Shown: one piece after another, positions 54,100 to 64,000 of the stretch
Numbering within the stretch: position 1 is the stretch's first letter
How the letters are laid out: every line of letters starts with the position of its first letter
DNA from: Streblospio benedicti
Lineage: Eukaryota; Annelida; Polychaeta; Spionida; Spionidae
Direction of reading: 5' to 3'
DNA length: 64,000 nucleotides
NCBI GenBank assembly: GCA_019095985.1
Contig: CM032669.1
Location: 4,005,023 to 4,069,022 of the forward strand
Notes under the pieces: model-generated
Seen by the model: the letters and a program-made list of their open reading frames with translations, nothing else
Database searches by the model: none
What the model was told of the DNA's origin: nothing
Program-made: the position numbers and the translations under genes

Positions 54100-55110
54100 T
54101 CTAGCGTTTTGGTGTGAAAGCTGTGCTGTGCTGAGTGCGGGTTTAGCTCAGCTAGCAGGGGCATGGGGAAACTTTTCCTTAGACAGCCATTCCGCCTATT
54201 ATGGATTTTAGATTTTTAACAGGAAAGCTGTCAAGAAAATGAAGGATGATGCGAGCAGCGCCAGACAGCACTAGTGTTTTGGCGGGAAAGCTGAGTCGAG
54301 CTGAGCACGGGTTTAGCTAGGTTTGCTGAGGTACTGGAGAAAGTTTACCTAAGACAGCCATTCCCCCTATTATAGATTTTTTTGTCGGGAAAACTGTCAA
54401 AATGTTGATTGATTACCCTTGTGTAGGCAGAGGACGTTTTTAGCTCAGTTAGCTGGGTCACAGGGCCGAAAGGCTTCCACTGAGCTGTAGCCCATATTTT
54501 TGCAGGGAAAGTCGTCAAAAATGATGGATGATACCCTTGTGTAGGGGGAGGGCAATACCTCTGACATATTGAAATCTTAGGTTTTCATTAAAAACGTGTT
54601 TGTTTTTAGAAAATTTTGAGATGCCAAAGAAATTACTTTCATATCAGGGAGAGAACTAGATTTTAATAAACATATAAATATAGTTTGTATTAGTTTGACT
54701 CCCCACCTGCCATACCCTCCCCAGCGTTTTTGGGCTGGGAGCTGTTGATCAGACCGCACCATCAGTTTTTGGCTGGGCCTCGAGCCGTCATTCAAACACT
54801 CAACACGGACAATTCGTGCACACCCTCCCCATCCAGCAACTTCAACATCGGTGGTAGTAACACAGCTCAATGGGTTCCCACAAAGTGGCGGTGAGCAGAC
54901 TTTTAGCTACCGCGTGCCAGATGCCACGAAAATGTCGTATGGTGACGTGTGAGTACTCATTTTACACCCAGCTCGCAGGTGGAAAGGTGGTGAAAGGCTG
55001 CACCTGGGAGCTGTCAAATATGATGCTCGATTAGCAGTGTGTAGGGCGAAGGGGCACGTCTCTGATATTTTGGTTTTGATGAGTGTTGAGCTAGGATTTG
55101 GTTTCATTGA
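54100..55110. repeat. Degenerate tandem repeats (TTTAGCTCAGCTAGC family)
   Basis: Units of roughly 180 bp with TTTGGCGGGAAAGCTG, GTTTAGCTAGGTTTGC/GTTTAGCTCAGCTAGC and AAGACAGCCATTCC recur from about 54,100. A second ordering of GTGTAGGG, CTCTGATAT and GAAAACGAGTGTTTGTTTTT appears at 54,540-54,610 and again at 55,030-55,130. Strongly diverged, no coding content. Confidence 0.5.
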
Positions 55111-55690
55111 AAACGAGTGTTTGTTTTTTTTTAAATATAGCTGCGGGGATTGTCACCAAACCCGTCCCTGTGTGCGAAATCATTAGAATCAAGAGGACTG
55201 CACAGAGATCCACAACAAATAATTTCATGAGTTGGAAATAAACATTCTTCGCTTACAGGCACGGATACCCTACTGACTAATGAGGAATAACATATATTCA
55301 TTAGGCGTATATATTCACACATTACTTTCATAATTTGGTAAGAACTAGATTTTGATAAAATGAATTAAATATAGTTTGTTTTTGTAGAAAACTTGTTAAC
55401 TTGTCTTAAAGAATATGCATATGTTAGCTTCCAATAAACAAACGACTCGTTCATATTAAATTTTGATTGATAAAATTCTGAAACACAACGTAAACATTAC
55501 AATGGTAATTGGATTAGATAAGCTAAATTAAAGTTTCTCGTAGTATAAAGACAATTTTTTAGTAAAACAGAACAGTTTTCCTTTAGTTTTTTTTTATTAT
55601 TATTTAAACACAACCACTCACATGATAAAACGTAACAATATGTTTAAAAAAAAGACAAGGTTTTACATAAAATGTAAATAAATGTGTATA
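55111..55690. other. AT-rich DNA without a recognised feature
   Basis: Contains A/T tracts and short frames only. The minus-strand frames at 54,907-55,331 show no domain. Confidence 0.5.
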
Positions 55691-55699
55691 TGTAAAAGG

Positions 55700-55990
55700 T
55701 TTATAGTCTACTATCCGGGGGCTGTACTGCTCAGTCGACTCATTTACACCAGGTCATTGGCGTCTTTGTCACTCAACGTTTTACCTTTCTCAACTCCCTG
55801 GGGAGCATACAACACTGGCTGCATACAGCATTTGCTGCTGTAGTGCACACGTGCTAATTTCTCGCCTAGCTGTACCTATTTTACTTGTAGTTACAATGGA
55901 GGAGTGTGCAAGCTGTTAGGGGAAAGTTTTCTCAACACTCACCACCGGACCCTACCGGGAATCGAACCCCCGACCTTCTGGTCACGAGTC
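55700..55990 (-). mobile_element. tRNA-derived SINE remnant
   Basis: On the minus strand, GACTCGTGACCAGAAGGTCG followed by GGGTTCGATTCCC and GGTAGGGTCC looks like the anticodon-to-acceptor half of a tRNA, including a consensus B box. It is followed by ~250 bp of non-tRNA body with CAGGGAGTTGAGAAAGG and a TATAAACC-like end near 55,700. The A-box half is missing, so this is a 5'-truncated SINE, not a tRNA gene. The family is unknown. Confidence 0.55.
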
Positions 55991-56071
55991 CAATAATAAT
56001 ATATATATACATTTATAGTGCACCGCCATCCACATAATGATCTATCGCTCTAACAATAATAATAGTAATAT

Positions 56072-58503
56072 AACAACATTTATTTTTGAAAAACCACACA
56101 TTTTATACCTAAGCAAATATTTTCGACCTTGTCTGTCAGACAGTCTTTTTCAAGCTGACGTCACACAGGATGACAGGATATGACGTCGGGAAGTTAGATC
56201 AGTGTCGGGGCGCGGGGGGCTGTCCCTGCGAGCCGCCCATGGTTTCAGAAGAGTGTCATATGCATGCGATAAGGTGTATGCACCCTCATCTCGGTTCATT
56301 GTCTTTTTCGTTTTCCTTATCGCGATCGCTTCCCGGATCTGTCTATCTCTAGTGTTGGACTCACGACTGATGGGCTTCGTGTTGTCCCAGTCAGGGATAT
56401 GGTTCATATTGGCCATGTGATCTGTGATGGCGGATTTGTGCAAGTCACTTGCAGATGACAAACGGGTGGCTCTGGTGCGTACTCCACTGTTAGTATGTTC
56501 TTCAACATCCTTTTGATGTTCTGCCACACGAGTACCTAGTTTCCTCCCTGTTTCACCAATGTACACACTGTCACAGTTTCTGCACCCAATCTTGTACACA
56601 CAACCACATATCTCTTTCGGCTTGATTTTATCCTTTGGGTGGACCAAAATGTTCCTCAGGGTCTTGTAAGGTTTAAAGGCAGTACTGATGTTATGGTCTC
56701 TGAGTGTTCTAGCCATCCTCTCTGATAGTCCTTTGATATACGGGATGACTACCATACCTCTGGATTTGGCTCGATTAGCGTCACTCGATTTCTTCCTTTT
56801 GCCCTTCTGACTTGACGCCTTCATGCGTTTTACCTCCTGAAACGTCCACTTGGGGTAGTTACAGATACTGAGAGCCTCTGTGATGGTATTCACCTCAGTT
56901 TCCCTATTCTTTTCCACGGATACTATGACCTCTGCTCTATCCAGTAATGTCCTCACAACTCCTAACTTGTGTATGGTAGGGTGATATGAATTAAAGTTAA
57001 GGTATTGGTTCGTATGGGTGCTCTTCCTGTACACTGTTGTCTTCAAGTGGCCATCTTCTTTTACAGAGATGAGCGTGTCCAGGAAAGGTATGCTGTTGTT
57101 GTCCATACATTCATGTGTGAAAACAATACTGTATGTGGGGTCTACTTGGTTGAGGTGATTATTAAGTCTCTCAACTGTTCCTATGGGAATCTTAGCCAAT
57201 ACATCATCCACATATCGTTTCCACCATATGGGTTTAATGTCTAATTCTGCTGTGGCTATGGCTGTCTGTTCTAGGTGTTCCATGAACAAATTGGCCACTA
57301 TTGGGGAGACGGGACTGCCCATTGCAGTACCAAACTTTTGTTGAAATAAAGTGTCATTGAAACTGAAATAGGTTGTGGTCAGCACTAGACTCAATAACTC
57401 CATTATGTCCGACACTGTGAGTAAAGTTCTTTGCCTGAGTTTGCTGTCATTCATTAGTCTATTTTTGATGATGTCTAATGCTTCCTCTATTGGGGTGTTG
57501 GTAAACAGGGCTACAACATCGAAAGATACTAAGGTTTCTTCTTTTTCAACTACTATGTGTTGTAAGCTTTCCACCAATTCCTTGGAATTTTGTACATGGT
57601 GTTTTGTTTTGCCAACTAAGGGGGAAAGAATGTCTGCCATACTCCTTTGAAAGATTGTACATTATTGACCCAGTGTAGTCCACTATTGGTCTAAGTGGTA
57701 CATTGTTCTTATGTATTTTGGGTGTACAATAAAGGCGTGGGATATTCTCAGAGGTCGGGTATAGGAATCTTTTCTGTGCTTCAGTAATCTTACCTTCCTT
57801 TAACAGTCTAGTAAGAATGCCTACAAATTTCCTCTTGTAACTTGGGGTTGGGTCTTTAGTCAATTTGGCATAGGTTTTATCATCTGACAACATGTTGTTT
57901 ACTTTCTGCTGGTAATCCTCTTTGTCTAAAACCACAGTAGCTCTACCTTTATCCGCTGGTAGGATCATAATCGTCTTATCTTTAGCTAATTTTTGAAGAG
58001 CTTTGTTTTGATTACTGGTTAGGTTTGGTTTGGGTGGTTTCGCGGAAGTGAGTATGCTAACTAACTTGGGTCGGACTACATTTTGTTCATCATATGACAA
58101 CAAGCTGCATGCTTTTTCCGAGGCTAACACCAAATCCTCTATGGGCTTCTTATCCTCAGTGATAGCATAGTACAATCCTTTGGCCAACACAGAATTTTCT
58201 TCATCAGATAAGGTTCTTTTTGACAGATTCACCACCCACCTTTTCAACTGCTCCCCAAATAGATCTATATCACCTGTGGCTCCCGGGAGGTGAACACCTT
58301 TGTTTTTCCACTTATCCATTTTTCGTTTGTGCAATTCTCTGGTGACGTCATACTGCCTCGTTCTGGATTGTAGTAAGTGCGATTTGAGGATTGCCGCTTC
58401 CTCTTCCCCTAATTTTTCCAGGGCCTTAGATTGAATGTTTTCACTTAAAGTCTTTACTTTTGCTTAGGTATAAAATGTGTGGTTTTTCAAAAATAAATGT
58501 TGT
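56072..58503 (-). mobile_element. Penelope-like retroelement with inverted terminal sequences
   Basis: The element is bounded by a 45-bp sequence starting ACAACATTTATTTTTGAAAA at 56,073 and its exact reverse complement ending at about 58,503. Penelope-like elements often carry partial, sometimes inverted, terminal copies. Between them lies a nearly complete minus-strand coding region with RT and GIY-YIG nuclease, with about one break. The termini and coding region together make this nearly a whole element, probably young. Confidence 0.85.
56150..58440 (-). CDS. Penelope-like RT-GIY-YIG protein (about one break)
   Basis: From right to left: a helical N-terminal region beginning upstream of 58,334 without an obvious ATG, then ILPADKGRATVV and LYCTPKIHKNNVPLRPIV, which open the RT. 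RT motifs FDVVALFTNTPIEEAL, GTAMGSPVSPIVANLFME and KRYVDDVLA follow, then a linker with VIPYIKGLSERMARTLRD. The C-terminal nuclease has CGCVYKIGCRNC and VYIGETGRKLGTRVAEHQ, the GIY-YIG core with catalytic Arg. This fusion defines Penelope-like elements, in which the nuclease cuts the target and the RT copies RNA onto it. The total length, about 750 codons, is normal for the family. Confidence 0.9.
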
Positions 58504-58904
58504 CATAGCACAAAAGAAACCAAATGAATCTATTCCATTCAATAATAGTGTGACGATCGTCACGCCACACATGTAAACAAAACGGGCGATATTATAAGAA
58601 AACGATAAATACAGAACAATGCAATAATGTAACAAGCTTCAAAATAATTACCTGGGTTCAGTATCTGTGATATTTGAACATGATTGTTAAGTTTAATGAA
58701 ATTAACGAGTCTCTAGTGAGAATATATAAAAAGTTTGAGATGTTTTGAATATCCGACGCCATGACAGATATAGTCCATCAGAAATGGTAAATTATTGCGC
58801 AAGTAATGCGACCCAAATTATATAACAGCTAATATCTTAATTAAAGCCAAGAAACACTGATTAACACTAAAAAGAGACTATATCGAATCAAATAGTCAAT
58901 TATA
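58504..58904. other. AT-rich spacer, no feature seen
   Basis: Between the Penelope-like element and an LTR. Only short frames without domains. Confidence 0.5.
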
Positions 58905-59004
58905 TGTCACATCTGGCGAACAGACACCTCCTAAAAGCCCTGTTTTAATCCGATGTCCTCGGAACTAGTGGAAGGATACAGCCAAAGTACCGCTCAAATT
59001 TCGG

Positions 59005-59011
59005 TATAAAA
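59005..59011 (+). promoter_or_regulatory. TATA box of the LTR promoter
   Basis: TCGGTATAAAAGGAGG is a consensus TATA element about 100 bp into the LTR, where a U3 promoter is expected. Transcription would start near 59,035 if it was ever active. Confidence 0.6.
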
Positions 59012-59140
59012 GGAGGAGAATCGAGCAGTCACGGGCAGTGCGGTGGCGCAGAGCAGCGCTGCGGGTGCGAGTCCGCGGCGGAGAAGGAGACCAGCCCAGA
59101 AGACAAGGAACAAGCCCAGAAGCAGGGGAAAGCCAAAGAT

Positions 59141-59380
59141 AGAAGAGTAGCAGTCTCCAGCCAAGAAGAGGAGCCACAGGAAAGTGGAGCCCGGCTGCAG
59201 AAGAGGAGAAGTTCAAGCCCAGAAGAGTAGCAGTTTCCAGCCAAGAAGAGGAGCCACAGGAAAGTGGAGCCCGGCTGCAGAAGAGGAAAAGTTCAAGCCC
59301 AGAAGAGTAGCAGTTTCCAGCCAAGAAGAGGAGCCACAAGAAAGTGGAGCCCGGCTGCAGAAGAGGACAAGTTCCAGGTG
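59141..59380. repeat. 80-bp minisatellite inside the LTR
   Basis: AGAAGAGTAGCAG recurs at 59,141, 59,221 and 59,301, exactly 80 bp apart. Each unit contains CCAAGAAGAGGAGCCACA and GTGGAGCCCGGCTGCAG. It is purine-rich and nearly perfect in the first two units. Confidence 0.9.
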
Positions 59381-59481
59381 TGAGGAGCAGCTAGAACTGA
59401 CGCAGAATCCCAGTTCTGAGGAGCAGCAAGAATTGGCGCAGGATCCCAATTCTTAGGAGCAGCTGGACCGAAGAAAGAAGC

Positions 59482-59605
59482 AAGAAGTCCTGCACAAGTG
59501 CCAGGTCTAAGTAAGACCCAACGACAAAGTTGCTAGCAGTGTGAAGAAGTCCTGCACAAGTGCCAGGTCTAAGTAAGACCCAACGACAAAGTTTGCTAGC
59601 AGTGT
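59482..59605. repeat. 62-bp tandem duplication in the LTR
   Basis: AAGAAGTCCTGCACAAGTGC at 59,482 and 59,544 starts two nearly identical copies, each ending in TTGCTAGCAGTGTG. Confidence 0.85.
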
Positions 59606-59883
59606 GAAGATTAGAAGCAAGTTGGCATCCCCGCGAAAGCATCAGGTTGAGAGCCGAGGTGTTGTCCACGAGAAGTACTGCCACTGCGGGTGTAGACCTG
59701 AACGATCACTGCCAAAGACATTATTCTGTTTAAATATTACAAACAGGACTTTATATTGATTATTTGATTTTGCTTGTATTAAGTGTGTTTGTGATTAATA
59801 AAATAAATATAAGCAGTTATTGATCTCTTTATTTACTTCCCTAGGTATACACACATTAAGTAGAAAAGGGGATTTCGCCACAC

Positions 59884-60180
59884 TGGTGCCGTGACCGAAA
59901 GAAGGACCTGAGGAGGAACAGCGGTGACGTGGTGTGAAGACATCTTCTACACTGGTGTCGTGACCGAAACAAGAAGAGCGACTGAAGAAGAAGAGAAGAC
60001 TAGTGGCCGTAACGCCAGAGAAAGAAGAGAAGAAGATTAGTGGCCTTAACACCAGAGAAAGAAGAAAAGAAGACAAGTGGCCGTAACGCCCAGAAGAAGG
60101 AGAAAAGAATAGTGGCCGTAACGCCAGAGAAAGAAGTAAAAAAAAGACTAGTGGCCGTAACGCCAAGAAGAGTAGAAGAG
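59884..60180 (+). repeat. Primer-binding site and repetitive leader of the LTR element
   Basis: TGGTGCCGTGACCG at 59,884 is the likely tRNA primer-binding site. A variant (TGGTGTCGTGACCG) recurs 69 bp later. Then come five copies of GTGGCC(G/T)TAAC(G/A)CC, spaced 36-40 bp (about 60,003 to 60,160), separated by AGAAAGAAGARAAG tracts. The five look like diverged forms of the primer-binding motif, so the leader seems to have grown by copying it. Confidence 0.7.
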
Positions 60181-60192
60181 TAGAGAAGTACA

Positions 60193-60670
60193 ATGAAGAG
60201 GGAGAATGTTAGTGCCATTTGGCAAAACGTCTCGTCTTGGTTCAAGGCGCGGACATCCCCTCCTTCCATGGACGGCGAGCGAAGGCCGCCCGTTGATGCT
60301 GTGAATGCTGCGATACCAGCAGCGGCCCCTACTGATAAAAGATATAATGTGCGAGTTGAAGATTGTGATGGTTCAGGAAGTGGAAGTGATGCTGAGTCAA
60401 AAGAGAAGTTGTTGATCCACGAGGGGTTTCTGCCGGTGGAAGTGGGTTGCTGCCGGAGGCCATGATAAAAGAAGTGTACTGAGTGATGAAGTTACCGCTA
60501 TGCTGCAGGCGTCAACAAGGTATTACCATAATGCTGGACAACAGCACTCCAACGCTTTTCAGGATGTGCAGGGTGGTGCTGAGCGTCTGGATGGTGCAGA
60601 TTTACAAGGCCATCTCGGGTTGGTGGACCAGTTCTATTGTGTTTGGCTTACTCCTCGTTGTTGACTACTA
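60193..60670 (+). pseudogene. Gag start of the LTR element (fossil)
   Basis: A frame beginning MKRENVSAIWQNVSSWFKAR follows the leader directly and is rich in G/S/D (DCDGSGSGSDAESKEK). Its position after LTR, primer-binding site and leader suggests the N-terminus of gag. It is broken, and no pol is found downstream, so only the 5' portion of the element remains. Confidence 0.5.
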
Positions 60671-61480
60671 GTACTAGAGCAAATAAGGGCTAGGGGGGCC
60701 TTACGCCGAGATACCTAGCTAAAAAACCACAAGCACCGCTATGCCTCATTATGTTCTGGGGGTCCCTGCAAATAAGCCATGGTGCCATCGTGGCATCTGG
60801 TGGTGAGTCGCGAAAACAGCAAAAATGGCGGCCATTACATGAAAATCTATTTTGGGCCATAACCTTTTAACCAGACATGATATCATCAGCGAAAGTAGTG
60901 TCTAAATATGTTTTTTGAGGGTGTCTTAGAGAAAGAAACATGTCTCAACTAGATATAACAGTATTTGAAGCATAAAATTTACTTAAAATGGCGGCCATTA
61001 CTTGAAAATCTATTTTGGGACTATATCTTTTAACTGGACATAATATCATCATGAAAGTAACTTTATCTAAATATTTTTTTGTGGAAGTTTTAGATGATGA
61101 ACCACATAAAAATTACATATAAAAGTATTAATGCCATAGAACTTACTTTGGTAGCTATTTGAAATACATTTGACTACACAATGCAACTGCATTACACCAA
61201 TTCAAACATACAACAATGATGTTAGCATAGAAAACACTTAAGCATCACATTTGTTAATCTCATTTGTCATTTCAAACATATAATGTATTGAATGAAACAA
61301 TAAAGTATTAGATTTCTAGTCACTGAGGTCACTGTCTATTGTTTTATATAATGCATTGTAAGTAAAGGATTTACAACAGATGTAAGTCATCATTTCCATT
61401 GCCATAACAAAATTCTGCCCTACAGGTACAAGCTGCTGTGCAAGACTGATTATAATTTGAGCATGTACAATTATTGTCAC
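60671..61480. repeat. 162-bp duplication and AT-rich DNA
   Basis: AAAATGGCGGCCATTAC at about 60,824 recurs at about 60,986, each followed by TGAAAATCTATTTTGGG and, after a gap, ATAATATCATC/ATGATATCATC. This is a diverged 162-bp tandem pair. The rest to 61,480 has no recognised gene. Confidence 0.65.
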
Positions 61481-61499
61481 AGGACACAATTACATATTA

Positions 61500-62900
61500 T
61501 GTCATTTAGCTTTTAACTCTGGAGCTGCGGTGTGACATCAGTACTGGTTGAACAATGTCGTGTCAATGCAATATCCACACACTCTGTCATTTTGACAACT
61601 GCGCGTGTGTCATGTTTCTCCATATTGATAGTTGGTAAACACAACTGAAGCTGAATGTTAAATGAAAATCATCTGTAGGTGGCAATTTTTCACAACTATG
61701 TCTCTCCTACTTTTTTCAGTCTGTATTGATTTAATGATGTGCATCGGTTTTGCCATTTAAAGCACCAAAAAATGCTGTTGCTGCAGCCTCTTGCATCAAT
61801 GATAACCCCACTACCTAATGTCAGAAGATCTTGAAAAATTCATTGCTTTCTCCAGTAGAGTTTTTCAGTGCACTTTTTCCCCATGGCCATAAAATGAGCT
61901 TGTTGTGTACATCCAGTTAGACAGTATACTGGGAGCAACACTGAATATTATTTCAGTACTATACCGTCACTGCAGACAGCAACAGTTCTTTCTTCAAAGA
62001 CACCACTTATGGCATTCACATTCAGGCCAGCTGTTTTTGCCTCTGCAAACATCCAGTATAGCATCTTGCTAATGCAGCTTTTTATTTTGGCTCCTTGAAG
62101 AAGAAATGATTTCCAATTACGAGGATTTGTTACTTCAGGTTTGACAACATAAAATACAAAAACTTCATAATGGTGTACACCAGAATTATCTCCTCTTTTT
62201 TTCCAAATGGCATCGACTCAAGATGAAGCAGATGGAAGATGGATACTCATGCAGTGTATGTTGCCAATAATGGATCAAACAAGATTATAATACAATGTCC
62301 AGATTCTGATGTTTTGTTTTACTGTTACATCATAGAAATGATATTGCAGCACAAGAGATATACTTTTTGACTGGCCACAAGGGAAAGAACACAGATCGAA
62401 TTCGCATCATTCCCATTCATCGCTTATACCAGCAATTGACTCAGTCACAAATAAATATTCTGCTCCCCAGTATACTGTCTAACTGGATGTGATACAACAA
62501 AGCTCATTTATGGCCATGGGAAAAGTGCTGAAAATTCTGCTGGAAATTAATGGAAAAATTTTTTGACATTAGGTAGGGGGGGTTTTTGATGCGAAAAAGG
62601 GTGCAGCAACAGCATTTTTTGGTGCCCCCAAAGCTTGATGCACATCTTAAAAATTTCGGAAATGAAAAAAGGAAGAAAGGGTGTGAAAAACCCCCCACAG
62701 GTGATTCTTTTCATCAACATCTGCTTCGTTGTTTCCCTAAAACGATCAACACTCAATTTTCCGTGACAATGACATTGTTTAACCGTCTGATGATTCCCAA
62801 CCCGCTCAGAAAGGGCATAATAAATTTTGTTTTGACAACCCGGGCCCAAATCCCGTCTTTTAACAGCCCGCAAAGGGTGTTTTTAAAAAAAATGACGACA
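61500..62900. repeat. Large inverted duplication with ~440-bp arms
   Basis: The arm 61,500-61,937 (ends CCAGTTAGACAGTATACTGG) is the reverse complement of 62,466-62,900 (starts CCAGTATACTGTCTAACTGG), with a ~528-bp centre. Similarity is high near the centre and falls off outward, partly because the right arm passes into error-rich sequence. Within the centre, an open minus-strand stretch (about 61,970-62,215) reads through FVFYVVKPEVTNPRNWKSFL but has no recognised domain. Confidence 0.75.
62215..62545 (+). pseudogene. Second FEN1-like family fragment
   Basis: Plus-strand codons show the same acidic motif series as the 33.6 kb protein: QDEADGRWIL (compare HNEADTRI), then in other frames ANNGSNKIIIQCPDSDVLF (compare ASDTDIAVIL) and VYCLTGCDTTKLIYGHGKS (compare FTGSDYTSAF). 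Several frame changes separate them, so this copy cannot make a protein as written. The left arm of the inverted duplication (about 61,870-61,937, minus strand) carries the same LTGC motif. It supports a multi-copy family. Confidence 0.65.
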
Positions 62901-64000
62901 TTTCACCCCATAAAAAAAGGGCAATAACAACAAACCTTTTGTGAAATTTTAATAATTTTAACAAAATTTAAAACATTATGTGGTTTTTAAATTTTAAAAA
63001 TAATAAAAATTTTTTTCAAAATTTTTTCTAATATCTTTTTGTTTGGGCTTTTAAAAAATTAAACCGAAAAACCCTGTCCTTTTCAATCCCAAGCTTTTCA
63101 AAAACTACCTTTTTAAAAGGGAATTTTTTTAAAGGGCCCGCCAAAATTTTTTAATTTTATTTTAATTGGGTTCATCTCCAAAGCCTCCTGTGAAAAATAT
63201 CATTTTTGGACCTCATAAGGTTTTTCCAAAATAGGCCTTTTGGGTTCCCCAAAAATTTAAAGGGCCCAAATAAATAAATTTTTGGGGAACAATGTTTTTT
63301 AAAATTTTCCCTAGTATTTTGAGGGGCCTTTAAAAAATTTTATCCCTTTTTTACCCAAAGGAGGAAATTTGGCCCCGAAATTTTTTAAAATTCGACCCCC
63401 CCTTGGGTTTTTGGGGGCTTTTCCTCAGGCTCCCAAGGGGACAAAACAAACCACAAGGGGAAAACCAAATTTGAGGGAGGGGGTGCTGTGACAGGCCCAA
63501 AATCTTATTTTTGGGGGAAATTTTCTTCCGGGTTAAGAGGGAGCCTAGGGGGTGTAAAAACCGGCTTTGTTTGGATGGAAAAAGGCAGTTGGGGTGGAAG
63601 GGAAAGCCTCCCTTGGGAAAAGTGTGTTTTTAAACCCCGGTTTTGGGGGTCTGGGGTTTTGGGGGCCTTGTCCAAATTTTAGGGCATGTCCTTGTGTTGC
63701 CGACTTTTCCAAAAGGGAAAACCCCCCAAGGGAAGATTTGGAGGGCCCGTGTTTTGGGGGCCAATGTGCCCCCAAAGTTTAGGTTTAAGGACAAGGGAAG
63801 GGTTGCTTCCAAGGGGAAAAAATCACCCAGGGTTGGGGTAAAAAATTTTTTTGGGGTGTTTTTAAAAAATGGGATCCCCAGGATTGGGAATTCCAATAAA
63901 GGAAAATGGTGTAGCCCGGGCGTTATGCTTTGGGGAAGGGGGAAAGGAAGGGGAAAATTGGGCGGAGTTTGCTTTTTGGGGGGTTGCCCAAATCAAAAAT
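62580..64000. other. Homopolymer-rich, probably low-quality sequence
   Basis: From about 62,580 the text is dominated by runs of 3-8 identical bases (TTTTT, AAAAA, GGGGG, CCCC). This fits over-called homopolymers or a consensus from poor reads better than biology. The same style appears in the 85 bases before the gap at 33,510. Open frames here, such as those at 63,488-63,896, should not be trusted. Confidence 0.75.

Larger units (their letters stand above)
58905..59882 (+). mobile_element. Long terminal repeat of an LTR retrotransposon (fossil)
   Basis: A ~978-bp stretch begins TGTCACATC and ends CGCCACA, i.e. TG...CA, and a primer-binding-type sequence TGGTGCCGTGACC follows one base later. 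A TATAAAA box lies at 59,005-59,011 and AATAAA at 59,797-59,802, consistent with U3-R-U5 order. The middle holds an 80-bp minisatellite and a 62-bp duplication. No second LTR is present in the window, so the assignment rests on this layout. Confidence 0.6.

Noticed and set aside
55940-55990. A tRNA gene on the minus strand
   Set aside because: Only the 3' half of a tRNA is present, and it continues into a SINE-like body.
56120-56160. Hammerhead ribozyme at the 3' end of the Penelope-like element
   Set aside because: GAAA and a stem are present, but the CTGANGA core is not, so it is mentioned only as something to test.
63488-63896. Open frames of 60-88 codons on both strands near the window end
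   Set aside because: They lie in homopolymer-inflated text and overlap each other on both strands; no domain is visible.

Overview
The window looks like AT-rich genomic DNA of an invertebrate animal, probably marine. It has spliced exons with consensus GT/AG borders, many transposon families typical of such genomes (Ty3/Gypsy with env, a Penelope-like element with GIY-YIG nuclease, an L2/CR1-like LINE, hAT-, mariner-, TTAA- and PIF/Harbinger-type pieces), two 100-base assembly gaps and error-rich contig edges. No rRNA gene, functional tRNA gene, operon or CRISPR array is visible. I cannot name the species.

Layout. 0.56-12.2 kb: a broken, env-bearing Ty3/Gypsy fossil on the minus strand. A 2.74 kb RNase H-integrase-spacer segment is tandemly duplicated in it, and a PIF/Harbinger transposase fragment lies inside both copies; two zinc-binding modules lie just 5' of its gag. 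12.9-22.6 kb: gene-free repeat territory with a 368-bp tandem array carrying divergent tRNA-type B boxes, a long-TIR element, and a hAT-type element (exact 8-bp target duplication) into which two ~905-bp TTAA-type elements have jumped. 22.6-24.2 kb: gag-protease remnant of another LTR element. 25-33.5 kb: a second broken copy of the env-bearing Gypsy family, plus strand, with two foreign inserts, ending at an assembly gap. 33.6-40.1 kb: the most notable coding locus, a large protein with a FEN1/XPG-like (PIN-type) acidic-residue pattern, interrupted by an L2/CR1-like LINE that happens to keep the reading frame open.

40-46 kb: non-coding repeats (309-bp duplication, CCAGTG- and CAGGTG-ended elements rich in CCGTACGG palindromes). 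46.07-53.6 kb: three exons of an SLC22-type organic ion transporter, the only clear ordinary host gene. Its 6.7 kb intron holds a 33-bp minisatellite split by a mariner-type MITE at a TA site, a fold-back MITE, a LINE fragment and CCGTACCC-rich clusters. 53.6-56 kb: degenerate repeats and a SINE remnant. 56.07-58.5 kb: a nearly whole Penelope-like element bounded by 45-bp inverted repeats. 58.9-60.7 kb: LTR, primer-binding site, repetitive leader and gag start of another LTR retrotransposon fossil. 61.5-62.9 kb: an inverted duplication that contains pieces of the same FEN1-like family as at 33.6 kb. After about 62.6 kb the sequence degrades into homopolymer-rich text that looks like poor base calling.

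The genes do not form a pathway. The window is a transposon-dense neighbourhood around one transporter gene and one uncharacterised, apparently multi-copy nuclease-like gene. The best lead for something undescribed is that nuclease-like family.
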